NCBI RefSeq assembly: GCF_000295955.2
Contig: NZ_ALXE01000050.1
Span: 1 to 64,000 of the forward strand
Reading direction: 5' to 3'
Length of the DNA stretch: 64,000 nucleotides
Origin: Pantoea sp. A4
GTDB taxonomy: Bacteria > Pseudomonadota > Gammaproteobacteria > Enterobacterales > Enterobacteriaceae
Positions 26,321 through 35,252 of the stretch are shown here, in pieces. The translations under genes and the position numbers were made by a program. The notes below the pieces were generated by a model. It was not told where the DNA came from and searched no databases. It saw nothing but the letters and a program-made list of their open reading frames with translations. Each line of letters begins with the position of its first letter. The stretch's first letter is position 1.

Positions 26321-27228
26321 CCCAGCAAACGACGTTGACGAGCCGCAGCCGGGAGGAAGCTCCAGGCAAGGAAGCGGCTTTGCTTCTGTCCCTGAGCCAT
26401 ATCGATAACGCGTACGGTTTCTACCTCAGCCTCCTCAAGCTGCTTGCGCAGTGCCGGGAGGTTCTCTTTGCGCGATACCAGAGTAGTAAACCAGACGATT
26501 TGCTGGCTGAAAGTCTCGCTCTCTGTGATCATCCGGGAGATGAACTGGCGCTCGCCCCCTTCACACCACAGCTCATGCTGCTGGCCGGAGAAGTTGAGCT
26601 TAGCGTCATTTTTTAGCCCAAGATTACGCACCTTACGCTGTGAACCCTCTGCGGCTTCCTCAGCGGATGCATGGAACGGCGGGTTACACAAAGTCACATG
26701 GAAACGTTCGTTTTTATGGACCACGCCTGCGAAAATACGCGCAGCATCGTCCTGACGACGCAGACGAATCGCGCGCTGCAAGCCCGCGTTCGCCGCCACA
26801 ATCTTATTCGCGGCTTTGATCGCTTCCGCTGAGATATCGGTACCGGTAAAGCGCCAGCCATACTCAGCATGCCCGATGACCGGATAGATACAGTTAGCGC
26901 CGCAGCCGATATCCAGCACGTCCAACTGCCCCGGCTTCCGTCCGCCGCAGTCCTGCATCAGCAGGTCAGCCAGATGGTGAATATAGTCGGCACGGCCCGG
27001 AATCGGTGGGCAGAGAAAACCCGGAGCCAGCTGCCAGTTGAGCTGATAGTAGTGCTTCAGCAGTGCCTGGTTGAGCAGAATGACCGCCTCAGGATCGGCA
27101 AAATCGATCGACTGTTTACCATAGCCATTAGGGCGCACTTTTCCGCTAAGGGCCGGGAGCGCTGCGCAGAGCGCGTTGAAATCATACTCGCCCTGATGGC
27201 GGTTACGTGGGTGAAACAGGTTCTTCAT
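26317..27228 (-). CDS. rlmF: 23S rRNA (adenine-1618-N6) methyltransferase RlmF
   Basis: A 303-codon gene for the SAM-dependent methyltransferase that makes m6A1618 in 23S rRNA. The SAM-binding stretch VLDIGCGANCIYPVIG and the catalytic motif NPPFHAS of N6-adenine methyltransferases are intact, and the C terminus matches E. coli RlmF/YbiN (308 residues). The ATG at 27228 (MKNLFHPRNRHQGEYDF) is used; the reading frame extends 53 codons further upstream, without family similarity. It is divergent from the flavin reductase gene. Confidence 0.95.
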   Translation of the reverse strand: MKNLFHPRNRHQGEYDFNALCAALPALSGKVRPNGYGKQSIDFADPEAVILLNQALLKHYYQLNWQLAPGFLCPPIPGRADYIHHLADLLMQDCGGRKPGQLDVLDIGCGANCIYPVIGHAEYGWRFTGTDISAEAIKAANKIVAANAGLQRAIRLRRQDDAARIFAGVVHKNERFHVTLCNPPFHASAEEAAEGSQRKVRNLGLKNDAKLNFSGQQHELWCEGGERQFISRMITESETFSQQIVWFTTLVSRKENLPALRKQLEEAEVETVRVIDMAQGQKQSRFLAWSFLPAAARQRRLLG

Positions 27229-27385
27229 GGGGATCCTCACTGTCAGAAGCGGGCGTACAATAACGATTCTGGCGCAGGAAATAAATCTTTGTGGCAAAAA
27301 GGGAGCGCACAATCCGTTCACCAAAAGTGTGACACCCGCGCGAGCACAGCGACTATGATAGCGGTATTCACTGCCGGAGACTGTC

Positions 27386-28015
27386 ATGCATAAACGCTAT
27401 ACCTATCAACCCCGTGCCGGGCACGGCTTACCGCACGATCCCTTGAATGCCATCATTGGCCCACGTCCCATCGGCTGGATCAGTTCTGTCAGCGCCAGCG
27501 GTGAGCGTAACCTGGCCCCTTACAGCTTTTTTAACTGCTTTAACTACACGCCCCCCATCATTGGCTTCTCCAGCACCGGCTGGAAAGACAGCGTGCAAAA
27601 TATTGTCGAAACCAAAGAGTTTGTCTGGAATCTGGCTACACGCCCGCTGGCAGAGGCGATGAACGAAAGCTCAGCGTCCATTCCACGACACGAAGATGAG
27701 TTTGCATTGGCGGGAGTGACGCCCATTCCTGCCTCGCAGTTGAATGTCAGTATGGTGGCCGAAAGCCCGGTGAATTTTGAGTGTCGTCTTACGCAATGCA
27801 TCCAGTTAACCGATGCGCAGGGAGAGGCGATCAATAGCTGGCTGATTCTGGGGGAAGCGGTAGCCATCCATATTGATCCGGCACTGCTTGAAGAGGGCAT
27901 TTATCAAACGGCGAAGGCCCAGCCCATTTTACGTGCCGGTGGCCCATCGGCCTATTATGGCATCAGTGAAGACCAGCGGTTTGATCTGCTGCGCCCGGAT
28001 GCGCGCCGCCGTTAA
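27386..28015 (+). CDS. Flavin reductase-like (FMN-binding split barrel) protein
   Basis: A 209-residue protein of the DIM6/NTAB flavin-reductase-like family. The segment IIGPRPIGWISSVSASGERNLAPYSFFNCFNYTPPIIGFSS is the FMN-binding split-barrel core, and WLILGEAVAIHI the later strand. Members bind FMN and often serve as reductase partners or in unknown oxidations; the substrate is unknown. It is divergent from rlmF across 157 bp and followed by an imperfect hairpin at 28023-28049. Confidence 0.85.
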   Translation: MHKRYTYQPRAGHGLPHDPLNAIIGPRPIGWISSVSASGERNLAPYSFFNCFNYTPPIIGFSSTGWKDSVQNIVETKEFVWNLATRPLAEAMNESSASIPRHEDEFALAGVTPIPASQLNVSMVAESPVNFECRLTQCIQLTDAQGEAINSWLILGEAVAIHIDPALLEEGIYQTAKAQPILRAGGPSAYYGISEDQRFDLLRPDARRR

Positions 28016-28022
28016 TGGCAAC

Positions 28023-28049
28023 GTTCAGGTACAGTTACGGTGCCTGAAC
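28023..28049 (+). terminator. Hairpin after the flavin reductase-like gene
   Basis: GTTCAGGTAC (28023-28032) pairs with GTGCCTGAAC (28040-28049), ten pairs with one G-T, loop AGTTACG. The T stretch that follows is delayed, so termination is only possible. Confidence 0.4.
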
Positions 28050-28217
28050 AGCTTGCAACCGCTTTTCCGTTCTGACTTATTCCAAATTGTTTTAGCCTAT
28101 AGCCAAAATTCATCTGCGGTACGATAGACGTCAGTGGCCGCTTACGACTACAGTAAAATCCATATCTTGGTGATGACGATAATTGATGCCTTCACCGCTT
28201 ATGGAGACACTTTGTTG

Positions 28218-29381
28218 ATGACCCTGCCCGCCTCTTTACTCGCTGATGCCCTGCGCTGGCGTCGCCAGTTACACCAACGCCCGGAACTGGGCTATCAGGA
28301 ACACCAGACCAGCAGCCAGGTCGCTGAAATTCTTGAACAGGCCGGATTACAGGTTTTCCGTGGTCTGGCGGGTACGGGCGTGATCGCAACGCTGGAAAAT
28401 GGGCCAGGCCCGGTGATTGGCCTGCGCGCAGATATGGACGCGTTACCGATCACCGAAAAAGGGGAATCTGCCTGGCGGTCCACCACTCCCGGTGTGATGC
28501 ATGCCTGCGGTCACGACGGCCACACCGCGATTCTGCTGGCCACCGCCTGCCATCTGGCCACCACGCGATGTTTTAGCGGCACGGTGCATTTCATCTTCCA
28601 GCCTGCCGAAGAGAACCTCGGCGGCGCACGTAAGATGGTCGAAGAGGGTCTGTTCCAGCGCTTCCCGATGGACGCCGTGTATGCACTGCACAACTGGCCA
28701 GGTTTACCGGTAGGTTCGCTGGCGGTGAACAGTGATGCGATGATGGCCTCACTGGATTCGTTTGAAATTACCCTGCAAGGCAAAAGCTGCCACGCCGCCA
28801 TGCCAGAAAGCGGCGCAGACCCCATGGTGGTGGCTGCGGAGCTGATTCTGGCCCTTCAGACCATTCCTTCGCGCCGCCTTTCACCGCTGGCTTCCGCCGT
28901 GATTAGCGTGACCCAGATCCACGGTGGCGAAGCGATTAACGTGATTGCCGATAGCATTCAACTGCGCGGTACGGTGCGTTGCCTGCAAGGTGATGTACGC
29001 GATCGCGTTAAACAGCTTATTAATGAGTTTGTCACCACGCTGCCCCAGCCCTTTGGCGTGAGCGGCAGCATCGAGTGGCTGCCGGGCTATCCCGTGACGC
29101 GTAATCATGCGCCCTCTGCCGAACAGGTCCGGGCAGTGGCCGAAAAGACGTTGGGTGCTGAGAAAGTTCAGTGGCAGGTTAATCCCTCTATGGCCTCAGA
29201 GGATTTCGCCTGTATGTTAGAAGCCTGTCCTGGTGCCTATTTCTGGCTCGGCGCCGACGGCGTAACGCCTTCTGCGCCACTGCATAACGCGCACTTCGAT
29301 TTTAATGATGATTTGCTGCCGATTGGCATTCAGTTCTGGCAGGAGCTGGTCGAACAGCTGTTGCCACGCCGTTCCAACTGA
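28218..29381 (+). CDS. M20 family amidohydrolase (HipO/IAA-amino-acid hydrolase type)
   Basis: A 387-residue metal-dependent amidohydrolase of peptidase family M20D. The metal site is marked by GLRADMDALPI, HACGHDGHTAILL and QPAEENLGGARKMVEEG; the dimerisation domain follows. Homologues cleave N-acyl amino acids such as hippurate or indoleacetyl-amino acids. In a plant-associated enterobacterium an auxin-conjugate substrate is a plausible guess and no more. The start at 28218 (MTLPASLLADALRWRRQLH) is preceded by GGAGA; an in-frame upstream extension of 28 codons lacks family similarity. Confidence 0.9.
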   Translation: MTLPASLLADALRWRRQLHQRPELGYQEHQTSSQVAEILEQAGLQVFRGLAGTGVIATLENGPGPVIGLRADMDALPITEKGESAWRSTTPGVMHACGHDGHTAILLATACHLATTRCFSGTVHFIFQPAEENLGGARKMVEEGLFQRFPMDAVYALHNWPGLPVGSLAVNSDAMMASLDSFEITLQGKSCHAAMPESGADPMVVAAELILALQTIPSRRLSPLASAVISVTQIHGGEAINVIADSIQLRGTVRCLQGDVRDRVKQLINEFVTTLPQPFGVSGSIEWLPGYPVTRNHAPSAEQVRAVAEKTLGAEKVQWQVNPSMASEDFACMLEACPGAYFWLGADGVTPSAPLHNAHFDFNDDLLPIGIQFWQELVEQLLPRRSN

Positions 29382-29448
29382 CGGCTCCCCGCACAACAGA
29401 CACGGGAAATTAGCAAACGTATGGCGCATCGACTGCGCCATCTTCCTG

Positions 29449-30417
29449 TTACCAGCCCGCCTGAGACAGCCACTCCAGACCTGCGTCAATGGATGCGCTG
29501 CGCCCACTCGCACGCAGACAACACGCCAGTTGCAGACGTAGCGACTGCGGTACTGCTCTTTCCCGCTGCAAGACCTGGTTTATCCAGCGTGCCGTATCGG
29601 CAGCGCTTTTCGATTCGGCCAAATCCAGCACAAGCTCTGGCTGGCGTTCCACCCAAACTTCCGCCTGCTGTTCAGCACCGCCAATCCAGTTGATGGCCGG
29701 ACAACGCTGCGGATTCGCATACACCTCACCTTCGGTGCCGTTTAGCAGCAGCGCAGGCGCATCAATCGCCTGGAAGAACTGCCCGACGCGCGGCACGTAT
29801 TCCGGGTGCGAAACGCTGGCAATACGCAGGGCAGCACGCTCGGCAAACGGTGTTGCCAGTTTTGCCAGCGTATGGGCACTGTTACGCACGCCCATTCTCC
29901 AGCGTAACGCGAGCTGTTTGGCCATTGGCGGACACAGGTGGTCAATGGTCATAAACACCAGTTGGTCTGCATCCAGCCGGGCTTGTGCCTCAGCGGCGTG
30001 GGTGCAGGCAGGCACACCCAGCTCAGCAAATACCGCTTCACTGGTGATACGCGTGGCATCGTCACTCACGCCGTGCACCAACACTGGAAAACCAATCCGC
30101 GATAGCAGTAAAGCCAGCAACGGAGTCAGATTGCCCTGGCGGCGTGCGCCGTTATAACTGGGAATGACAATCGGGACTGGACGCTCAGCAGGCGCTTGCA
30201 GGCGCATCATCTGCTGCTGCATCGCCTGGTAAAAGCCCAGCATCTCCTCTTCGCCTTCACCTTTAATACGCAGCGCAATCAGTACAGCGCCCAGTTCCAG
30301 GTCCGCTACTTCACCCGCCAGCATCGCCGTGTAAAGGGCAAATGCGGTGTCCCTGTCGATATCACGTGCATGATTTTTACCGCGCCCAATCTCTTTAATA
30401 ATTTTGTTCAGTTCCAT
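29449..30417 (-). CDS. ybiB: Nucleic-acid-binding protein YbiB (TrpD2 family)
   Basis: A 322-residue protein with the anthranilate phosphoribosyltransferase fold, matching E. coli YbiB (320). The N-terminal helical domain (IKEIGRGKNHARDIDRDTAFALYTAML) and the stretch GNLTPLLALLLSRIGFPVLVHG are characteristic. E. coli YbiB binds single-stranded nucleic acid without sequence preference and is linked to dinG and the SOS response. Here too it lies 49 bp downstream of dinG. The start at 30417 fits the E. coli N terminus. Confidence 0.93.
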   Translation of the reverse strand: MELNKIIKEIGRGKNHARDIDRDTAFALYTAMLAGEVADLELGAVLIALRIKGEGEEEMLGFYQAMQQQMMRLQAPAERPVPIVIPSYNGARRQGNLTPLLALLLSRIGFPVLVHGVSDDATRITSEAVFAELGVPACTHAAEAQARLDADQLVFMTIDHLCPPMAKQLALRWRMGVRNSAHTLAKLATPFAERAALRIASVSHPEYVPRVGQFFQAIDAPALLLNGTEGEVYANPQRCPAINWIGGAEQQAEVWVERQPELVLDLAESKSAADTARWINQVLQRERAVPQSLRLQLACCLRASGRSASIDAGLEWLSQAGW

Positions 30418-30466
30418 GATTCGCTTCCAAAAAGGGCCACCCATACTGGTGACAAAGCCTGGGTTG

Positions 30467-32611
30467 TTAACGCACTTTTTTGCGCGTACGTGTTTTTTTT
30501 ACTTCAGCCGAGGGGACTGGTGGCTGCTCAATCGGGAACACCGGCAGGGCCGCCAGTAACCGGCTACCATAATTTTTACTCACCAACCGCCGATCATAAA
30601 TCACTATCTCACCGAAGCAGTTATGGCTGCGAATGAGACGTCCTACCTGCTGAATCAGCGTGAATGAAGCGCTGGGCAAACTCTGGACTTCAAACGGATA
30701 GCGGTTGAGGCTTTTCAGCCACTCACCTTCGGTCAAAATTACCGGACTGTCTATCGGGGGAAAAGCGATTTTATGAATATGCACCTGGGAGAGCAGTTCG
30801 CCTTTAAGATCCAACCCTTCAGCAAAAGATTGCAGTCCCACCAGAATGCTCAGTTGGCCAGCCTCAACCCGTTTACGGTGCAGTTCAACCATGCGATAGC
30901 GCGGCTGATCGCCCTGCACCAGCATGGAAAGGCGCAGATCGGTCACATGGGTTAAAAACTGCTGCATGGCGCGACCACTGGCAAACAGCACCAAAATGCC
31001 TTTATGCTTCTTCTCCTCTACCTGCTGACGGAAGAAGCGCGCCATTTCAGCAATATGCTCCGCCTCTTGCTGCATCTGCGGCTCGAAGTGCATTTGTGGT
31101 ATCACCAGTTTGCCCTGATCGACATGACTGAAAGGCGAGTCTAGTGCCACAAAACGATCGCCCGCTTTTTCATGCAGGCCTGACATTTCCTGTAAGCGGT
31201 TAAAGCTATTTAATGAACGTAAGGTCGCCGATGTCACCACCACGTGCGGGATTTTTCGCCACAGTAACTTTTCCAGCTGATCGCTAACGCGAATGCCGGC
31301 ACAGTGAAACAGCATATGGGCCTGCCCGTCTCGCACTTCACGACTTACCCATTTGGAAACAGGCGCATTGGAGGCTTTTTCCATCGCCGCCAGCCGCCAG
31401 AGCTTACTCACCGCCTCAAAGCCACCAAAGTGCCGATTCAGCTGCAGTAACGCCCGGTGCAGTCGAACAATATCCACTTTTCCGGTCTGTTCGCCGAGGG
31501 CATTGATCAGCCCTTCCGCCAGCCCACGTAAGGCATCACACAGTTTGAACAGCCGGGCGCAGAGCACCATTAACGCTTCCGGGAGTTCACCCAGCACAAA
31601 GCGATATTCACCGGGTTGATTACTGGCGGGTAACAGCGGTTGTAACTGCTGGTAGGTTTGATCGAGGAGATCGCGCAATTCATCGCAATGTCCTTTGAGT
31701 CGTTCAGGATTGGTAAGCGGCGGCGGTGATTTCGGCCGCAGCTGCGCCATGATGCTCTCTACCAGACGAATAAACAGATCAAGCTGTAGGTTCCACCAGG
31801 CTGGGGTAATTTCGGCGCTCATCTCCAGTGCATCACGCGCGACTTCGGGCAGATGATGGCCTTCATCCAGCACCAACAGCAGGTTTTTCGGCGGCGGCAA
31901 GACCGACTCACTCTCCAGCGCGGCCATAACCAGCGCATGGTTAGCCACGACCACATCGACCTGCTCTATTTCGCGCCGGGCGACAAAAAACGGGCATTCG
32001 CGATACCAACGGCAATGCGCACCCAGACAACTGGCTTTATCCGTGGACAGGCGCTGCCACAGGCTGTCGCTAATGGCGATATCCGTGTGATCGCGCAGGC
32101 CATCCCACGCCCCTTGCGAAAGGGTCTTCGCCAGTTTGCCGCACTGGGCCTGCTCTTCTTTGGTGCTGCTCACCGCGTTCTCTTCATCGAGATAGAGCAG
32201 CAAATCACCCTGCTGATCGTCATCCGCCGCCAGCGCCGCCAGATTGCGCGGACACACGTAGCGACCACGGCCAAACGCCGCAGTAAAGGTCAGATCGGGA
32301 ATGATTTTTTTCAGCAACGGCAGATCTTTGGTGAAGATCTGATCCTGTAACGCCACATTAGCGGTGCTGATCACCAGGCTTTTTTCTTCTGCGCGACTCA
32401 CCGCAATGCCGGGAATTAGATACGAGAGGGTTTTACCCACGCCGGTGGGTGCTTCGATCGCCAAATGACGACCTTCATCCCCGGCAAGGCTTTTTGCCAC
32501 TTCGGCGATCATTTGTCGTTGAGGTGGGCGGGGAATAAAGTCAGGCACCTGTTGCTGCAATGCTTTATACCATTGTGCAATCTGGGTTTTTACTGCTGCT
32601 GTCAGGGCCAT
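30467..32611 (-). CDS. dinG: ATP-dependent DNA helicase DinG
   Basis: A 714-residue XPD-like superfamily 2 helicase, 5'-3', that resolves R-loops and D-loops. Walker A is APTGVGKT (54-61). The iron-sulfur cysteines are Cys120 (GRGRYVC) and the cluster ASCLGAHCRWYRECPFF. The DEGH box, VTSATL and the C-terminal QVGRLIRS motif are present. Similarity to E. coli DinG (716) is continuous. The start MALTAAVK at 32611 matches E. coli; an ATG two codons upstream is also possible. A LexA box precedes it. Confidence 0.96.
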   Translation of the reverse strand: MALTAAVKTQIAQWYKALQQQVPDFIPRPPQRQMIAEVAKSLAGDEGRHLAIEAPTGVGKTLSYLIPGIAVSRAEEKSLVISTANVALQDQIFTKDLPLLKKIIPDLTFTAAFGRGRYVCPRNLAALAADDDQQGDLLLYLDEENAVSSTKEEQAQCGKLAKTLSQGAWDGLRDHTDIAISDSLWQRLSTDKASCLGAHCRWYRECPFFVARREIEQVDVVVANHALVMAALESESVLPPPKNLLLVLDEGHHLPEVARDALEMSAEITPAWWNLQLDLFIRLVESIMAQLRPKSPPPLTNPERLKGHCDELRDLLDQTYQQLQPLLPASNQPGEYRFVLGELPEALMVLCARLFKLCDALRGLAEGLINALGEQTGKVDIVRLHRALLQLNRHFGGFEAVSKLWRLAAMEKASNAPVSKWVSREVRDGQAHMLFHCAGIRVSDQLEKLLWRKIPHVVVTSATLRSLNSFNRLQEMSGLHEKAGDRFVALDSPFSHVDQGKLVIPQMHFEPQMQQEAEHIAEMARFFRQQVEEKKHKGILVLFASGRAMQQFLTHVTDLRLSMLVQGDQPRYRMVELHRKRVEAGQLSILVGLQSFAEGLDLKGELLSQVHIHKIAFPPIDSPVILTEGEWLKSLNRYPFEVQSLPSASFTLIQQVGRLIRSHNCFGEIVIYDRRLVSKNYGSRLLAALPVFPIEQPPVPSAEVKKTRTRKKVR

Positions 32612-32635
32612 GGTCATCACTGGGTAAGAAAAACA

Positions 32636-32655
32636 GCCTGTATTTTTACACAGTA
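32636..32655 (-). promoter_or_regulatory. LexA box of dinG
   Basis: CTG-N10-CAG (CTGTGTAAAAATACAG, minus strand, 32638-32653) with flanking TA on one side lies 27 bp upstream of the dinG start. SOS induction is established for E. coli dinG. Confidence 0.85.
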
Positions 32656-32780
32656 GCGCCGCTGGCGTCAGCTTTCGTCTGCATTTTTTCGCGCTGGCTC
32701 GACAATTTCTCCCCGCCAATCGCCACGTGTTTTTTTATCTCTGGTCATCTGTACTCGCAAAGAAATACACGCCATGTCTG

Positions 32781-32809
32781 TGAACTTAGCCGCGGCAAGA
32801 TCGCACCTA
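32781..32809 (+). promoter_or_regulatory. Weak HrpL-box-like sequence upstream of the chaperone gene
   Basis: TGAACT-N16-GCACCTA compares with the HrpL sigma consensus GGAACC-N16-CCACNNA at eight of eleven fixed positions. It lies 35 bp before the start codon, a fitting distance. The first base and last base of the -35 part are wrong, so it may be chance. Confidence 0.3.
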
Positions 32810-32844
32810 CTTTGCGCACTACAACATCAAAAAAAGGAAAAATA

Positions 32845-33282
32845 ATGAAAAATCATCCACAAAAAGAACAGGCCCCCCTCCCTCTCCCTCTCCCCGAAGA
32901 AGAGTGCGAAGCGGTATACGCGCGCGGCTACCAGGCCTTTAATGACCAACACTACGACACGGCTTTCGCCTGTTTTTCATTGCTTAGCCTGCTCGCCCCG
33001 CAGGAACCCGCTTACCTGTTTGCTTTGGCCTGCACGTTAAAAATACAAGGCCGTCACCGTGAGGCATTAGTGGTCTACCATCAGTGCCTTGAGCTTAATC
33101 CGCAAGATATCTGGAGCTGGTTCCACTCTGGGCAATGTTTTCAGATCCTCCGCGATATCCCCCGTGCAGTACTTGCCTTTCAGCGAACCGTCCAGGCCAG
33201 TTTCACCCCGACGATTAACGCAAACTCTGCCGACCTGCGTGCGCAGGCCGAAGCACAACTGCTCAGCCTTAACGGCCATTAA
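32845..33282 (+). CDS. SycD/LcrH-type type III secretion chaperone (TPR), orphan
   Basis: A 145-residue cytoplasmic protein. Residues 20-120 align over three consecutive TPR units with SycD/LcrH/SicA class II chaperones: AVYARGYQAFNDQHYDTAFACF, then AYLFALACTLKIQGRHREALVVY, then WSWFHSGQCFQILRDIPRAVLAF. Class II chaperones bind translocators or other secreted hydrophobic proteins. The start at 32845 is preceded by AAGGAAA; a longer in-frame extension reads through the dinG promoter and is rejected. The next gene begins 14 bp downstream and is a likely client. No secretion apparatus gene lies in the window. Confidence 0.82.
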   Translation: MKNHPQKEQAPLPLPLPEEECEAVYARGYQAFNDQHYDTAFACFSLLSLLAPQEPAYLFALACTLKIQGRHREALVVYHQCLELNPQDIWSWFHSGQCFQILRDIPRAVLAFQRTVQASFTPTINANSADLRAQAEAQLLSLNGH

Positions 33283-33296
33283 TTCAGGAGTTCATC

Positions 33297-34313
33297 ATGG
33301 CAATCGATCAATTACCCGGTATTCATGGCACACAAGGTCCCAGTGCACTCAATCAGACGAATGCCGCATCGTCCGCACCGGCCAGCGCAGAAGAGATGGG
33401 AATGACGGCAATAAGTAGCAGAAAAGCCCTGTTTGCCAGACGGGGAAATTACCCGTTCACACGCTCCCATTCGCTTGATCACAAGACAATGGATGTCACG
33501 CCGACCGGTATTCCATTACGCAGGCAGGACGAAGTCCCCTCACCCACCGTCCGGCAAATCAGTACCGATTCGATTGCTACAGCCACCTCTCAGGTCGATC
33601 CCAGCAGCCAGGTGGCCGCTTACAGTGCCGAACAGGAGCGATCCTCACAGACAATCAGTGCGTTGGAAAAGAACATAGCCCGCAATAGCTTGATTGAAGG
33701 TCTTGCCAAAATTCCTGCCCCCACCGCACAAGTCATAATGACCACACTTTCAGCCTCCATGAACGGTTCAGGTTACGGTATGGCGGCGATGGGGGCGGTG
33801 AATCTGGCCTCCAACGCCATTGATGCCGCCACCAGCGCTATGCACTACAAAGCCGTATTACAGGATCAACCTGGCTTAAAAATGGAAGGCAGCTCGATCA
33901 AAAATGCCCTTTACTGGTTGGGAACAAAAAGCGGCATATCTGAAAACCGTGCCATTCAAGTGGCTAATCACGGTGCTCCTATTGTTCAGGGGGCATTAAG
34001 TGCGGGAACGCTGGCATCCGTCTATTTTGATAATGCTTCGGTGTTTAACTATTTCAACGTCGGTGCCAAAGCCACGGCCACGGCCGCGCTGGCGGTGAAC
34101 CATGCTATTGATCATCTCAACGTGAAGAAAACAGAGATGGAAGAGCAGCTGGTTGCGGAGAAAAGCCATTTAAACACGGCACATGAGTTAGAACAGGAAG
34201 CCGCAAGATATGAAAATCTCATGCGGACCAACCAACAGCTCAGGAGCGATAACAGCGCACTTCATGAAGAGATAACCGGGCTAAGATTGCGGAAAAACCG
34301 CACCAGCACATAG
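33297..34313 (+). CDS. Putative type III secreted protein (translocator/effector), client of the SycD-like chaperone
   Basis: A 338-residue protein without recognised homologue. Residues 1-40 are rich in Ser, Ala, Gln, Asn and Thr without signal peptide, as in type III secretion signals. Residues 140-182 and 225-270 are small-residue, Ala/Gly-rich hydrophobic stretches (TAQVIMTTLSAS, GMAAMGAVNLASNAIDAATSAM; TATAALAVNHA), reminiscent of translocator membrane segments. Residues 272-332 form a charged coiled coil (NVKKTEMEEQLVAEKSHL onward). The ATG has AGGAG eight bases upstream. Cotranscription with the chaperone is the main argument for function. Confidence 0.7.
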   Translation: MAIDQLPGIHGTQGPSALNQTNAASSAPASAEEMGMTAISSRKALFARRGNYPFTRSHSLDHKTMDVTPTGIPLRRQDEVPSPTVRQISTDSIATATSQVDPSSQVAAYSAEQERSSQTISALEKNIARNSLIEGLAKIPAPTAQVIMTTLSASMNGSGYGMAAMGAVNLASNAIDAATSAMHYKAVLQDQPGLKMEGSSIKNALYWLGTKSGISENRAIQVANHGAPIVQGALSAGTLASVYFDNASVFNYFNVGAKATATAALAVNHAIDHLNVKKTEMEEQLVAEKSHLNTAHELEQEAARYENLMRTNQQLRSDNSALHEEITGLRLRKNRTST

Positions 34314-34350
34314 CCCATCACTCCCTGCGCCAACCTGTGTCACCTGCTGG

Positions 34351-34403
34351 CTAAGTTGTACATAGAAAAACTTATTGTACAACTTAGTCGCCAGAGTTAA
34401 TGT
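34351..34403 (+). promoter_or_regulatory. Perfect inverted repeat and promoter of mlrA (candidate MlrA autoregulatory site)
   Basis: CTAAGTTGTACA (34351-34362) and its exact complement TGTACAACTTAG (34376-34387) are separated by 13 bases. The core TTGTACA...TGTACAA equals the site reported for MlrA at the E. coli csgD promoter, where the spacer is 12. A promoter fits: -35 TTGTAC (34375-34380), 17-bp spacer, -10 TAATGT (34398-34403). The right arm covers the -35, which suggests self-repression. Confidence 0.65.
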
Positions 34404-34435
34404 AAACTCATCTACCTCTGTTTATTGAGAATGTT

Positions 34436-35170
34436 ATGGCTTTTTACAGTATCGGTGATGTTGCCGAACGCTGTGGTATCAACCCGGTAACGCTCCGTGC
34501 CTGGCAGCGGCGCTATGGTTTACTCAAACCCCAACGCACTGAAGGCGGCCATCGTCAGTTTGATGACGAGGATGTTCAACGCATTGAAGAGATCAAACGT
34601 TGGATCAACAGCGGCGTACCGGTGGGTAAAGTAAAAGCGCTGCTGGAAGGCCAAACCGTTAACCTTAATGATGGCTGGTTCAAGCTACAGGAAGAGTTGA
34701 TCAGCGTCGTGCGTCATGTCCGTCCTGCCAAACTGCGGACCAAAATTGCGACAATGGGCCGTGAAAACCCGGTTGATGCACTGATTGACCACGTTATTGT
34801 ACCTGTGAGACAAAAACTGAGTCTGGATCAAACCACCGCGCGTGCCATGAGCAGCTTGCTGGACGGCGCTTTAATTGATTATGTCGCGTTTTGCCTCGCG
34901 GCTGGACGAAAAAAAGCCGGCAAAGATGCCTTGATACTGGGCTGGGGCGTTGATGACCGTACCCGCATCTGGCTCGAAGGCTGGCGTCTGTCACAACAGG
35001 GCTGGCGAATTGACGTGTTGTCAGAACCGCTTGAGACCCTCCAGCCAGAGCTGTTTCCGGGACAAACACTTTTCGTCTGGAGCGGTCGGGAATTGACCCG
35101 GCGTCAGCAAGAGATGATGTCGCACTGGCAGGAACAGGGTTTTTCCATCCAATCACATGTATCGTTGTGA
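34436..35170 (+). CDS. mlrA: MerR-family regulator MlrA (curli/biofilm activator)
   Basis: A 244-residue MerR-like activator of csgD and hence of curli and extracellular matrix in E. coli and Salmonella. The N-terminal winged helix (FYSIGDVAERCGINPVTLRAWQRRYGLLKPQRTEGGHRQF) is typical. The C-terminal domain (about 90-244) resembles the degenerate B12-binding-like domain of MlrA and YcgE. Length equals the E. coli protein (243). A perfect inverted repeat resembling its known operator lies 49 bp upstream. yohO follows, as in E. coli. Confidence 0.93.
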   Translation: MAFYSIGDVAERCGINPVTLRAWQRRYGLLKPQRTEGGHRQFDDEDVQRIEEIKRWINSGVPVGKVKALLEGQTVNLNDGWFKLQEELISVVRHVRPAKLRTKIATMGRENPVDALIDHVIVPVRQKLSLDQTTARAMSSLLDGALIDYVAFCLAAGRKKAGKDALILGWGVDDRTRIWLEGWRLSQQGWRIDVLSEPLETLQPELFPGQTLFVWSGRELTRRQQEMMSHWQEQGFSIQSHVSL

Positions 35171-35252
35171 TCCACAACGCACGCATCGTCCTTGGCCTCA
35201 ACGCAAGTGCGCGCTATTATCGTGCACCCGTTTTACCTGACTGGAATCCTGC

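Noticed and set aside
32560..32844. Extension of the chaperone gene upstream to 32560
   Set aside because: It would run through the dinG start and LexA box on the other strand; the ATG at 32845 has a proper ribosome-binding site and the family N terminus.
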